Below are positions 32,552 to 40,736 of a DNA stretch of 64,000 nucleotides, in pieces. The notes beneath the pieces were generated by a model. It saw only the letters and a program-made list of their open reading frames with translations. It was not told the origin of the DNA and searched no databases. Positions within the stretch are counted from its first letter, which is position 1, and each line of letters starts with the position of its first letter. Location: positions 186,001-250,000 of the forward strand of contig NZ_JACHXJ010000007.1 of the NCBI RefSeq assembly GCF_014192015.1, written 5' to 3'. The DNA is from Paenibacillus rhizosphaerae (lineage in GTDB: Bacteria; Bacillota; Bacilli; Paenibacillales; Paenibacillaceae). The position numbers and the translations under genes are program-made.

Positions 32552-32587
32552 ATTTATGTATATTCAAGATGAGGTGTGTAGTCTCAA

Positions 32588-32827
32588 TTACCAGGAGTAT
32601 TTCGGTGCCGCGGCCGCTCTGACCGTTTCCGTTGGACTTGGGGGAAGCACGAGATAAAACTCGTTGGATGATTCCTCCACTGTCTTTACTTTGATGTGTT
32701 CAGGTAAAATAATACCGAGCACTTCTTTGATTGCGGCCTTAGGGTCGGCCAAGAGTCTTTCCTTGAAACTTGGGTCTTCCCATGCTTTTTGAATAACTTG
32801 GTTGTGAAGGATAGCTTCTGCTGTCAT
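32588..32827 (-). CDS. NHLP-leader peptide precursor ending in Trp (ComX-like)
   Basis: A 79-residue precursor. Residues 12-62 match the nitrile-hydratase-type (NHLP) leader seen in ribosomal peptide precursors: KAWEDPSFKERLLADPKAAI, EVLG, LPEHIKVKTVEE, then FYLVLPP. The short tail (about 63-79) reads SPTETVRAAAAPKYSW and ends in Trp79. The ATG at 32827 has AAAGGGTG about 6 bases upstream; a GTG three codons earlier would overlap that site. It follows the ComQ-like isoprenoid synthase gene by 71 bases on the same strand. In Bacillus, ComQ prenylates a tryptophan of ComX, so Trp79 is the expected modification site here (inference). No double-glycine cleavage site is present; the Ala run before PKYSW may be the processing region. 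Confidence 0.82.
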   Translation of the reverse strand: MTAEAILHNQVIQKAWEDPSFKERLLADPKAAIKEVLGIILPEHIKVKTVEESSNEFYLVLPPSPTETVRAAAAPKYSW

Positions 32828-32898
32828 TAGAATCACCCTTTCAACAAAATGGTTAATATTACCTCTATAAGTATACCATGGAATAAATTATAAATCTA

Positions 32899-33831
32899 TC
32901 ATGATTTGATATGATTTAACAACCATAGACTTAATCCGCCTTTTTGTAAGGCGTTTCTCTCATCTTCGATCCGGTTTGCGTCTTCCTGAATCGACAGCAG
33001 TATATGCTCGTGAAAAGAAAGCAGCTGGGGTATGTTTAATGGGGCCTGTTTGATGTGCTCATGGTTCGCTTCCGCCACGGCGGTGTATGAACGGAGAATG
33101 CCGTGAACGGCAATATAATGCTCGACACGATCGGCAGAAAGCGGTTCGGCGGGGGCAAACTGGGAGCGGATCAGCGAGAGCAGGCTGTTATAGCTGCCTT
33201 CCTCAAGATCTTCCCGCCAGTCCGCCCAATCGTCCGCCATTTGCAGCGTAGCCAGTACATGTTCGACCAAGTCGGTCACGGCCGGAATTTGGTCCTCCCC
33301 GCCTGTCAGGAGCAGCGTTCCGGTGCTCGACAGCTTCAGCGGCGCAGCCTTGCGCGCGATGAATAGCGGATTTACTCGGAAATAGTCGGCCGTATGTTCG
33401 TTGGTAACCCCTTCCGCCCATTCATGCAGGTACTGCCTGAAATAGGACCAGAAACGGGATTCCGAGGGGAAGTAGCCGCGGTAGATGTCGAGAAACTGCA
33501 GGTACAGCAAATTTCCCAGCGGCAGCTGCTCCTTGTCCTGGGGCGAGGAGGAGTCCATGCAATCGTCCTGAATGAAAAAATAGAGCATGGCGCAAACGTT
33601 GCCTATCGACAGCTTCCGGGCGTCTTCGGCCGAAAGCCCTGCCGTTTCCATCAGCCAGAAGGGCAGCAAATAGCAGATATAGTTTTTGGCGCTGTTTTCT
33701 TCGAGCGGGTTAAAATGGCTTAAATAGGAGAGGCCTTTCGTGTTCAAGGGAGAGGGGAACGCGGCAATAATGCACTCGGTTTCGCGGAATACATACGACA
33801 AATCGGCTTCATAACGCTCTAACCATTCCAT
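32899..33831 (-). CDS. ComQ-like class I isoprenoid synthase / peptide prenyltransferase
   Basis: A 310-residue all-helical protein of the class I isoprenoid synthase fold. Two Asp-rich magnesium-diphosphate motifs are seen: DDCMD at 89-93 and DDWAD at 200-204, the latter extended as REDLEEGSYNSLLSL. This is the ComQ/polyprenyl-synthase pattern. ComQ makes and attaches a geranyl or farnesyl group to a Trp in the ComX peptide. Here a precursor ending in Trp is encoded 71 bases downstream in the same operon, and sensor kinases flank both genes, supporting a ComQ role. AAAGGTG lies 6 bases before the ATG. Alternatives are a terpene synthase or an ordinary prenyl diphosphate synthase, but the sequence around the motifs and the context argue against them. 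Confidence 0.78.
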   Translation of the reverse strand: MEWLERYEADLSYVFRETECIIAAFPSPLNTKGLSYLSHFNPLEENSAKNYICYLLPFWLMETAGLSAEDARKLSIGNVCAMLYFFIQDDCMDSSSPQDKEQLPLGNLLYLQFLDIYRGYFPSESRFWSYFRQYLHEWAEGVTNEHTADYFRVNPLFIARKAAPLKLSSTGTLLLTGGEDQIPAVTDLVEHVLATLQMADDWADWREDLEEGSYNSLLSLIRSQFAPAEPLSADRVEHYIAVHGILRSYTAVAEANHEHIKQAPLNIPQLLSFHEHILLSIQEDANRIEDERNALQKGGLSLWLLNHIKS

Positions 33832-34071
33832 AAAATCACCTTTTTAGATAGGATTGTTGTTCCAAGCGGCGGTATCCGATGCTGAAGACATCATTGAACC
33901 GCTATTGGTTCTGAGAAGAAGGTAGTGTCTATGTTGTTATATGAAGTTGGATTGAGGTTTTTATTAGTTTAGCATATATTTCCAATTTATGAAATCCGAA
34001 ATGGGAAGAACCGGATGTCAGGCTGTAAAGCTGCTGGTTCCGGTACATTAACATTCGGTAGAGGTGCACAT

Positions 34072-35985
34072 ATGAAAGCTTCGAGAAAATACGGCATCAT
34101 CGTGGCGGCGATTTGTATGGTCATCCAGCTTGTGCTTGCCGCCTCCTGTTACGGCAGTTCCGAACCGGCCCTCAAGCCGCTGACAGACTGGCAGTTCTCA
34201 TGGGGGGACGGAAACACAGGCAGCCGCGGCACGGACGGCATTGGGCCGGCTTCCGGGTGGGAGCCGTACCGGATGAAGCAGCCGCTCCCGCTAAGCCCTG
34301 GTAAACAGGAGGCGGGATGGTTCGAAACGAAGCTGCCGGCGCTCATCTGGAATACGCCTGCCATTTTGCTCAAGCCGGTTTATGGAATCAAAATCGCCAT
34401 CTATGTGGGTCAAGAGAAACGATACGAAATTGATCGGAATTACCGGTATGATGTCAATCATATCCTGCTTCCGCTGAGCCGTGATGACGCCGGTCAAACG
34501 CTGGTTATGGAAATCCAGGGGGGGACAGGCCGGATCGGCATGGACGGTCCTGTGTGGGCCGGCGATTACCAGACGCTGCTGACCAAGCTGATCAAGGCCA
34601 ATCTGGGTGACGTCGTTTTGGGAAGCTCTTTTATATTCATTGCGCTGATTATGCTGATTTCGGCTTTACTCCTGAATCGGAGTGAACGGAACAGCTGGCT
34701 GTCCCTGACGGTAGTCATTTTGTCGATCGGCCTCATGATCCTGACTTATTCTCCTTTTCTGTACAGTCTGTTCAGGAGTTATGGAGAGGCTTTTCAGGTC
34801 GTTTTTGACCTTGGTTTGCTGTCGCTTTTACCGGCCATAACCTATTATTTTGAAAGAACCATCGGCCCTGGTTACATGCTGATCATCCGGATATGCCGCA
34901 AATTTCAGGCAGGGTATTCGCTCTTTTGCCTCGGGCTCATGGCCGTCAACCTGCTCAGCGGCAGCCGCTTCACCGATATTTATTATTTCTTTTCCGTTAA
35001 GGTGCTCGGCTGCATCATGATCGTTCTGCTGATGATTTTGGCGGCCAGCGCCATGTCCTACGCCGTGAAAGGGAATAGGGACGCGGCCGTGTTTGCTTCG
35101 GGATTTGCCTTGTTTGCCCTCCCGGCGCTGGGTGAACTTGTCTGGTTCTATGTACGTCAGGGAGACTACGTGCTGTTCTGGTGGAAATGGGGAGTCCTTG
35201 GCTTCGTGATCAGCCTCATTATGATTCTTGGCCGGAAGTTTGCCCATAATCACCGGCAGATTGTCGTGTATTCCCGGGAGCTTGAAATGTTTAACAGCGA
35301 GCTGCAGCGGTCGGAGAAAATGGAAATCATCAGCGAGCTGGCCGCTTCGGTCGCGCACGAGGTGAGAAACCCCCTTCAGGTCACCCGCGGTTTTCTGCAG
35401 CTGCTGCAGGAGAAGTCGAGGGAACGGGAGAAGGAGTATCTTCGGCTGGCACTTGAGGAGTTGGACCGGGCATCGGGAATTATTACGGATTTTCTTACGT
35501 TTGCCAAGCCGGAGGCGGAGAAGGTTGCCCTGCTCAATGTGGGGCATGAATTCCGGCATATCGAGGGCATCTTGATCCCCCTGGCTAACCTTCAAGGCGG
35601 CCGGATGACGACGGATATTCCAAATGACCTGTACGTTCAAGGCAATTCGTCCAAGTTCAAGCAGGCTTTTATCAATATGATCAAGAACAGCATTGAAGCG
35701 CTGCGGGAGGAAGGCCACATTGATATCCGGGCTTACCGGGAGAATGGCCAGGTCGTCATTCGCGTCGCCGACAACGGAGAGGGGATGGAGCCGTCAGAGG
35801 TGGCAAGACTCGGCGAGCCATATTACTCCAACAAATCGAAAGGAACCGGGCTTGGACTGATGGTCACGTTCCGCATCATTGAGGTGATGCAGGGGAAGAT
35901 CGAGATCGAGAGCAAAAAAGGCGCCGGTACGGTAATGACCGTCCGTTTCCCGGCGGCCGCATCCGGCGAACAGGGATCGGAATGA
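34072..35985 (+). CDS. Membrane sensor histidine kinase, paralog of the gene at 30486
   Basis: A 637-residue kinase with the same design as its paralog: N-terminal membrane helix (about residues 8-27), extracellular part with TKLPALIWNTPAIL (the paralog has TKLPALNWDIPSML), about seven membrane spans, and a HisKA/HATPase core. His429 lies in AHEVRNPLQVTRGFLQLL; the N-box is NMIKNSIEAL and the G-boxes DNGEGM and GTGLGLMV. GAGGTG lies 6 bases before the ATG. It is divergent from the ComQ-like gene with 240 bases between. The cytoplasmic halves of the two kinases are nearly identical in long stretches while the sensor halves have diverged, suggesting different ligands or ligand forms but the same downstream partner. 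Confidence 0.9.
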   Translation: MKASRKYGIIVAAICMVIQLVLAASCYGSSEPALKPLTDWQFSWGDGNTGSRGTDGIGPASGWEPYRMKQPLPLSPGKQEAGWFETKLPALIWNTPAILLKPVYGIKIAIYVGQEKRYEIDRNYRYDVNHILLPLSRDDAGQTLVMEIQGGTGRIGMDGPVWAGDYQTLLTKLIKANLGDVVLGSSFIFIALIMLISALLLNRSERNSWLSLTVVILSIGLMILTYSPFLYSLFRSYGEAFQVVFDLGLLSLLPAITYYFERTIGPGYMLIIRICRKFQAGYSLFCLGLMAVNLLSGSRFTDIYYFFSVKVLGCIMIVLLMILAASAMSYAVKGNRDAAVFASGFALFALPALGELVWFYVRQGDYVLFWWKWGVLGFVISLIMILGRKFAHNHRQIVVYSRELEMFNSELQRSEKMEIISELAASVAHEVRNPLQVTRGFLQLLQEKSREREKEYLRLALEELDRASGIITDFLTFAKPEAEKVALLNVGHEFRHIEGILIPLANLQGGRMTTDIPNDLYVQGNSSKFKQAFINMIKNSIEALREEGHIDIRAYRENGQVVIRVADNGEGMEPSEVARLGEPYYSNKSKGTGLGLMVTFRIIEVMQGKIEIESKKGAGTVMTVRFPAAASGEQGSE

Positions 35986-36009
35986 ACCGGGGATCCTTAC
36001 ACTGCAGAA

Positions 36010-36044
36010 CAAAAAAATGGCGCCTGCATCGGCGTCATTTTTTT
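36010..36044. terminator. Bidirectional terminator after the second kinase
   Basis: AAAAAAATG-G-CGCC and GGCG-T-CATTTTTTT form a stem with A and T runs on its outside. It separates the kinase (+) from the small membrane protein gene (-). Confidence 0.85.
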
Positions 36045-36048
36045 GCGT

Positions 36049-36303
36049 TTAAAAGAGCATCTCAGGAGCGTTTCCTCCATGGATGTCCCTCCAGGCCAGA
36101 TATAAGCTGATCGCCGCGGCAATAAGGAACAGGAAAGCGGAAATAAAAGCGAGCTGCTTACCGGTGCTTATCGTCCCCGTATTCCCGTCTCCCCCCACTC
36201 CCGGGGTTGCGGAGGGGATAATTCCGCTGATCCGAACGGGCTTCGCCGGTTTTGATCTTGACTTAACCCGTTTCCCGGGCTTTGCCGATTTCACTGGTTT
36301 CAC
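36049..36303 (-). CDS. Small hypothetical membrane protein, 84 residues
   Basis: Not recognised. The first 30 residues are Lys/Pro/Ser-rich and basic (KSAKPGKRVKSRSKPAKP). A Gly-rich linker follows, then one membrane helix QLAFISAFLFLIAAAISLYL. It probably sits in the membrane with the basic part in the cytoplasm. The GTG start has AAAGGAG 9 bases upstream. It stands alone between the kinase and the beta-mannosidase. Confidence 0.55.
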   Translation of the reverse strand: MKPVKSAKPGKRVKSRSKPAKPVRISGIIPSATPGVGGDGNTGTISTGKQLAFISAFLFLIAAAISLYLAWRDIHGGNAPEMLF

Positions 36304-36713
36304 GGTAAGACACTCCTTTGCACGAGAATCCTTCTTTTCAAACGATGGCAGGGTGCTTTAACGAACTCACAGTAAGTTATGTCACCGCTGTTCGGGTCGT
36401 TCCGAGACAAAGCGAAAATAGACTGAGAAAGAAGCAGATCTATGCTTGGTCATCACAAATAGATTTAGTCAGCTTGTCGCCATAGCTGAAGCCGGAGGTC
36501 ATATTGCAGTGTATGACGGGGCGGCCAAGATGTTATCGCTGAAGCAAAAAAATAACGTCCCGGGTTGCATCATGCCGTCCCTTCCCGAATGTTCCGAATC
36601 TGTCGGGAACAATCGGCTTGCAGGGAAAATGAGCATTTACTAGTTTGTTAGTTTTGTTATAATGAATTATGCTAACATTCATTGGACAATACGAGCAATG
36701 GCAGGAGGATATC
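36304..36713 (+). other. Intergenic region before beta-mannosidase
   Basis: About 410 bases without a gene I can support. TTTACT, 16 bases and TATAAT near 36638-36665 form a probable promoter for the mannosidase. TGAAT-N9-ATTCA at 36663-36681 is a possible operator. Otherwise I see nothing in it. Confidence 0.5.
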
Positions 36714-39257
36714 ATGGACAAAACGCAATGGAACATCAGCAGCTGGAGCTTCAAGGCCTGCAAGGACCAGGAATGGATGGAGGCGAAGGTACCGGGCTGC
36801 GTACATACGGATCTGCTGGCCAACGGCCAAATTCCGGATCCGTTCTACGGAACGAATGAGAAGGAAGTGCAGTGGATCGACAAGCAGGATTGGGAATACG
36901 AGAGCCGGTTTGATTTGCCGGAGGAGCTGCTGTCCCTTCCGCATCTGGAGCTCGTATTTACAGGGCTTGACACCTATGCGGACGTCGCCGTGAACGGTAA
37001 GCCTGTTCTTCAGGCGGATAATATGTTCCGCACATGGAAGGCCGACGTCAAGGATGTGCTGCAGCCGAAGGACAATACGGTCCATGTGCGTTTCCGCTCG
37101 CCGGTTCAGGAGGATCTTCCTAAGCTGGAGCGCCTCGGCTACGATTTGCCGGCAACGAATGACCAGTCGGATGTCGGAGGACTTGGAGACCGGAAAATCA
37201 GCGTATTCGCCCGCAAGGCGCCGTATCACTACGGATGGGACTGGGGGCCTCGTTTCGTGACGAGCGGCATTTGGCGGGATGTCTATATTGAAGGATGGGA
37301 ACACAGCCGGATTCAGGATGTATACATCGATCAGACGGAGGTTACGGCAGCGTCCGCCAAGTTAACGGCCGTGATCGAGCTGGAGTCAGACCTGGAAGGG
37401 GAAGCGCTGGTTCGCCTGAGCGCGGACGGTCAGACCTGGGACCAGAAGGTGCAGCTGTCACGCGGCGCTCAAACGGTGGAACTCCCGCTGGTGATCGACC
37501 ATCCGAAGCTGTGGTGGTGCCGTGGACTCGGTGAGGCGAATTTGTATGAATTCCGTGCGGAGCTGGTCGTTGACGGCGGCGTGAAGGCTGAGAAAAGCGT
37601 CAAAACGGGCCTTCGCTCGGTCAGACTGGTCCGCGATCAGGACGAGGCCGGCTCCACCTTTTATATCGAGCTGAACGGAGTACCGGTGTTCGCCAAGGGT
37701 GCCAACCATATCCCGAACGACAGCTTCATGACCGAAGTGACCTACGAACGCTACCGACATGAGATTGCCAGCGCAGCAGCCTCCAACATGAATATGCTTC
37801 GCGTCTGGGGCGGGGGGATTTACGAGCAGGACGCTTTCTACGAGCTGTGTGACGAATACGGCCTGATGGTATGGCAGGATTTTATGTTTGCCTGCAGCAT
37901 GTACCCCGGCGACGAAGCTTTTTTGGAAAATGTGCGGCTGGAAGCGGAGGAGAACGTCAAGCGTCTGAGAAATCATCCCTCGATTGTGTTATGGTGCGGA
38001 AATAACGAAATCGATACGGCCTGGTCCCACTATTCCGAACATACCGGCTGGGGCTGGAAGCAGCAGTATTCTCCGGAGCTCCGCGATCGTCTATGGCAGG
38101 ACTATGAGGCGATCTTCCACCGGATTTTGCCGGAAGCGATTTCCCGTTATGCGCCGCAGGCCGACTACTGGCCGTCTTCGCCGATGATCGAGCTGACCGG
38201 TGACATACACCAGCACGCGACGAACAACTCCACCGGCGGGGACATCCACTACTGGGGCGTATGGCACAATGTGGAGCCGTTTGAGAATTATAACGTGTAC
38301 ATCGGACGTTTCATGAGCGAATACGGATTTCAGTCGTTTCCGGAGTACAAATCGGTTCGCCGTTATGCCGAAGAGCATGATTTGGCGCTGGAATCCGAAG
38401 TGATGCTGGCCCACCAGAAGAACGGGCAGGGCAACCGCCTGATCAAGCAGTACATGGATATGTACATGAACGAGCCGAAGGATTTCCCGTCCTTCCTGTA
38501 TATGAGCCAGGTGCTGCAGGCGGAGGCCATGAAGATGGCGATTGAGGCGCATCGGCGCAAGAAGCCTTACTGCATGGGGACGCTGTATTGGCAGATGAAC
38601 GATTGCTGGCCGGTGGCTTCCTGGGCGGGGATGGATTATTTCGGCCGCTGGAAGGCGCTTCAGTATTACGCCAAACGCAGCTTCCGCGACGTTGCCGTGT
38701 CCATCGACGGTACACGCGGCGGCGAATTGGACATTTACGTTCTTTCCGATGTGCTTCAGCCGCTGTCCGGAAATCTTCGCCTGCAGGTCATGGACCTGAA
38801 GGGGAACGTCTTGCAGGAAACGGCGCATAGTTTCAGCATAGGAGCCAACACATCGGAAAAGGTGCATACCTGCTCCGTGGAGCAGCTGCTGGGCGGAAGC
38901 CGCCCTCAGGAAACGTTTCTGCTCGTTCAGCTGGAGGTGTCCGGCCAGCTATTGGACAGCAAGGAGCATTATTTCGTGCCGGCTAAGGAGTTCGCGTTCG
39001 CCCAGGCGAATATTACGGTACGGGAGGAAGAAGGCAGCCAGGGTCATACGCTGATCCTCACCACAGATACGCTGGCTAAACAGGTATGGATTTCCAGCGA
39101 GGCGGAGGGCAGCTTCAGTGACAATTTCTTTGATTTGATCCCGGGCAGGGAGCAGCGCGTCCAGTTTTACGCCCGTTCGGAAGGGGAAGAGCCGTTTATC
39201 CCGGCGAAACCGGGCCGGATCGAAGTGAAGTCGATGGCGGATTTTATCGTAAAGTAG
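36714..39257 (+). CDS. Beta-mannosidase, glycoside hydrolase family 2
   Basis: An 847-residue family GH2 beta-mannosidase, without signal peptide, so acting on imported manno-oligosaccharides in the cytoplasm. The N-terminal sugar-binding domain has VPGCVHTDLLANGQIPDPF, typical of beta-mannosidases, then KAPYHYGWDWGPRF. In the barrel the acid/base is Glu432 in WCGNNEID and the nucleophile Glu536 in FMSEYGFQSFPEY; LYWQMNDCWP follows. The ATG at 36714 has AGGAGG 5 bases upstream, better than one 15 codons earlier. It is monocistronic, with a terminator directly downstream. Products could be used with the sugar-acid genes, but no link is shown. Confidence 0.94.
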   Translation: MDKTQWNISSWSFKACKDQEWMEAKVPGCVHTDLLANGQIPDPFYGTNEKEVQWIDKQDWEYESRFDLPEELLSLPHLELVFTGLDTYADVAVNGKPVLQADNMFRTWKADVKDVLQPKDNTVHVRFRSPVQEDLPKLERLGYDLPATNDQSDVGGLGDRKISVFARKAPYHYGWDWGPRFVTSGIWRDVYIEGWEHSRIQDVYIDQTEVTAASAKLTAVIELESDLEGEALVRLSADGQTWDQKVQLSRGAQTVELPLVIDHPKLWWCRGLGEANLYEFRAELVVDGGVKAEKSVKTGLRSVRLVRDQDEAGSTFYIELNGVPVFAKGANHIPNDSFMTEVTYERYRHEIASAAASNMNMLRVWGGGIYEQDAFYELCDEYGLMVWQDFMFACSMYPGDEAFLENVRLEAEENVKRLRNHPSIVLWCGNNEIDTAWSHYSEHTGWGWKQQYSPELRDRLWQDYEAIFHRILPEAISRYAPQADYWPSSPMIELTGDIHQHATNNSTGGDIHYWGVWHNVEPFENYNVYIGRFMSEYGFQSFPEYKSVRRYAEEHDLALESEVMLAHQKNGQGNRLIKQYMDMYMNEPKDFPSFLYMSQVLQAEAMKMAIEAHRRKKPYCMGTLYWQMNDCWPVASWAGMDYFGRWKALQYYAKRSFRDVAVSIDGTRGGELDIYVLSDVLQPLSGNLRLQVMDLKGNVLQETAHSFSIGANTSEKVHTCSVEQLLGGSRPQETFLLVQLEVSGQLLDSKEHYFVPAKEFAFAQANITVREEEGSQGHTLILTTDTLAKQVWISSEAEGSFSDNFFDLIPGREQRVQFYARSEGEEPFIPAKPGRIEVKSMADFIVK

Positions 39258-39270
39258 GATGTTTGCATAT

Positions 39271-39310
39271 AAAGGAGCCGTCCGGGTATTCCGGGACGGC
39301 TCCTTTTCTT
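39271..39310 (+). terminator. Terminator after beta-mannosidase
   Basis: AAAGGAGCCGTCC-GGG and CCGGGACGGCTCCTTTT form a long stem 13 bases after the stop, followed by TCTTTG. It may also work for the convergent acetyltransferase gene. Confidence 0.88.
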
Positions 39311-39350
39311 TGGGTTGGACACGTAAGCATCAGCGATGTGACCGCTGATG

Positions 39351-40481
39351 CTAAATATAATGCAGTCCGGATAAATAAGGCAGAGGTATTGTACGGAAAT
39401 CCTCCGGTGCCCATGCCAGGTGGGGGGACTCGGGATCAAACAGCAGCGACAGCAAACCGCTGTCATCCAGCACAAGCTCCTGCCCCTTGCTTGTGACCGT
39501 GTATGATCTGCCGCCGGCAGCATCATCGATGCGGAGAAAGGCTCTCCAGTCCACCTGGAGCAGCGGGGAACACTGCGTGAGCAGGCTGTGGGCGTCCGCG
39601 ATCCATACGGTACCGCTGTTCGGGCCGGATTGGACCGCGGCACCGGCCTGCTGCAGCAGTTTGAGCAGGGCTTGTTCCTGCCAAGGCACGGGAACCTCCA
39701 GGTGCTGCACCGGGTGGCGCTGCAGCGTCTCGGCCAGCAGCCGCGCGACGGCCTGCGGATGGCCTCCCCACTCGACGGCTTTGGCCGGTTCGCCGGACGG
39801 CGAGGACTCTTGAGCCGTCGGTACGGCCGCAGCCAAAAAGGCCGTTATGGCGCCGTTATGGCGGGCTGTGAGCGTCTCTTGGCGCATCATGGTGATGTCC
39901 GCGATGGCGCTGCTGCCCAGCAGCGTGAGCAGCTGTGCGGGTCCCTGCTCATAGGCCGGGGAAGCGCCGGAGATGATAGCGGAGATGCCGAAGGTATCCT
40001 CCGGCTGCATGGGGCTGATGCTCCATTCATCTGTATCCGGTTGCAAAAGGGCTGCAGCATTGCCGCTATCCAGCATGGCATAATGGACTCTGCCAAAATC
40101 GTAGCAGCCTGCCCGGCGGTACAGGGAACGGCCGCCGGATACGAATACAAGGGAAGCACCGGAGCGGCGTGCATGATCCATGCATTCCGCCAGAAGCGTG
40201 CTGGCCAGATTTTGACCGCGGAAGTCGGGGTGTGTACACACCGAACCGATGCTGAACACGTTCAGCCTGGCTTCCCCGATCCGCATCACGTCCGGTGCCA
40301 GTCCCATGAATGCCACCAGCTCGCCCTCCTCGGTAAACGCGCCGTATGAATGGCTGACGCCCGGATGAAACAGGGCCGGAAACGATTTGCCCATAGAGGG
40401 CTGGCCGGGCTTGCCAAATACAAGGTCCGACAGGTCTGCGGCCTGTTGTAATTCATTTGAATAAAGCAGCCGAATCTTCAA
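39351..40481 (-). CDS. GNAT family N-acetyltransferase (Eis-like)
   Basis: A 376-residue protein with an N-terminal GNAT fold and acetyl-CoA loop in FSIGSVCTHPDFRGQNLAST, then VFVSGGRSLYRRAGCYDFG. A second half without clear motifs probably forms the second GNAT-like and sterol-carrier-like domains of Eis-type enzymes. A TTG start at 40481 is preferred: GAGGAGG is 10 bases upstream, while the ATG three codons earlier is only one base from it. Eis relatives acetylate amines, including aminoglycosides. The actual substrate is unknown. Confidence 0.82.
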   Translation of the reverse strand: MKIRLLYSNELQQAADLSDLVFGKPGQPSMGKSFPALFHPGVSHSYGAFTEEGELVAFMGLAPDVMRIGEARLNVFSIGSVCTHPDFRGQNLASTLLAECMDHARRSGASLVFVSGGRSLYRRAGCYDFGRVHYAMLDSGNAAALLQPDTDEWSISPMQPEDTFGISAIISGASPAYEQGPAQLLTLLGSSAIADITMMRQETLTARHNGAITAFLAAAVPTAQESSPSGEPAKAVEWGGHPQAVARLLAETLQRHPVQHLEVPVPWQEQALLKLLQQAGAAVQSGPNSGTVWIADAHSLLTQCSPLLQVDWRAFLRIDDAAGGRSYTVTSKGQELVLDDSGLLSLLFDPESPHLAWAPEDFRTIPLPYLSGLHYI

Positions 40482-40736
40482 GTTATACATGCCTCCTCAT
40501 CCGTCATGCTTGTTGTCTAATAGGTCGAGAATAAGTATAGTCCTCTAACGGGATAAAGTGAAGATGGGCGAACCATTTCCTTTATTGAAAAAAACCAAAT
40601 GCCCGGAAAGCCGTTGTCTGCTCCAACGTTACAAAAAAGTGCTTAAATGACTTTGAAGTGCGTACTTCCCGAGGAGGTAATCCGGGTGCACAATAGAGCC
40701 ATCACCAAGCACAATATACAAAGGAGCTGACATTCC

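Noticed and set aside
32588..32827. Peptide gene as a bacteriocin or nitrile hydratase subunit
   Set aside because: There is no modification, immunity or export gene for a bacteriocin, and the length is far below a nitrile hydratase subunit; the ComQ-like partner and the kinases fit a signal peptide better.
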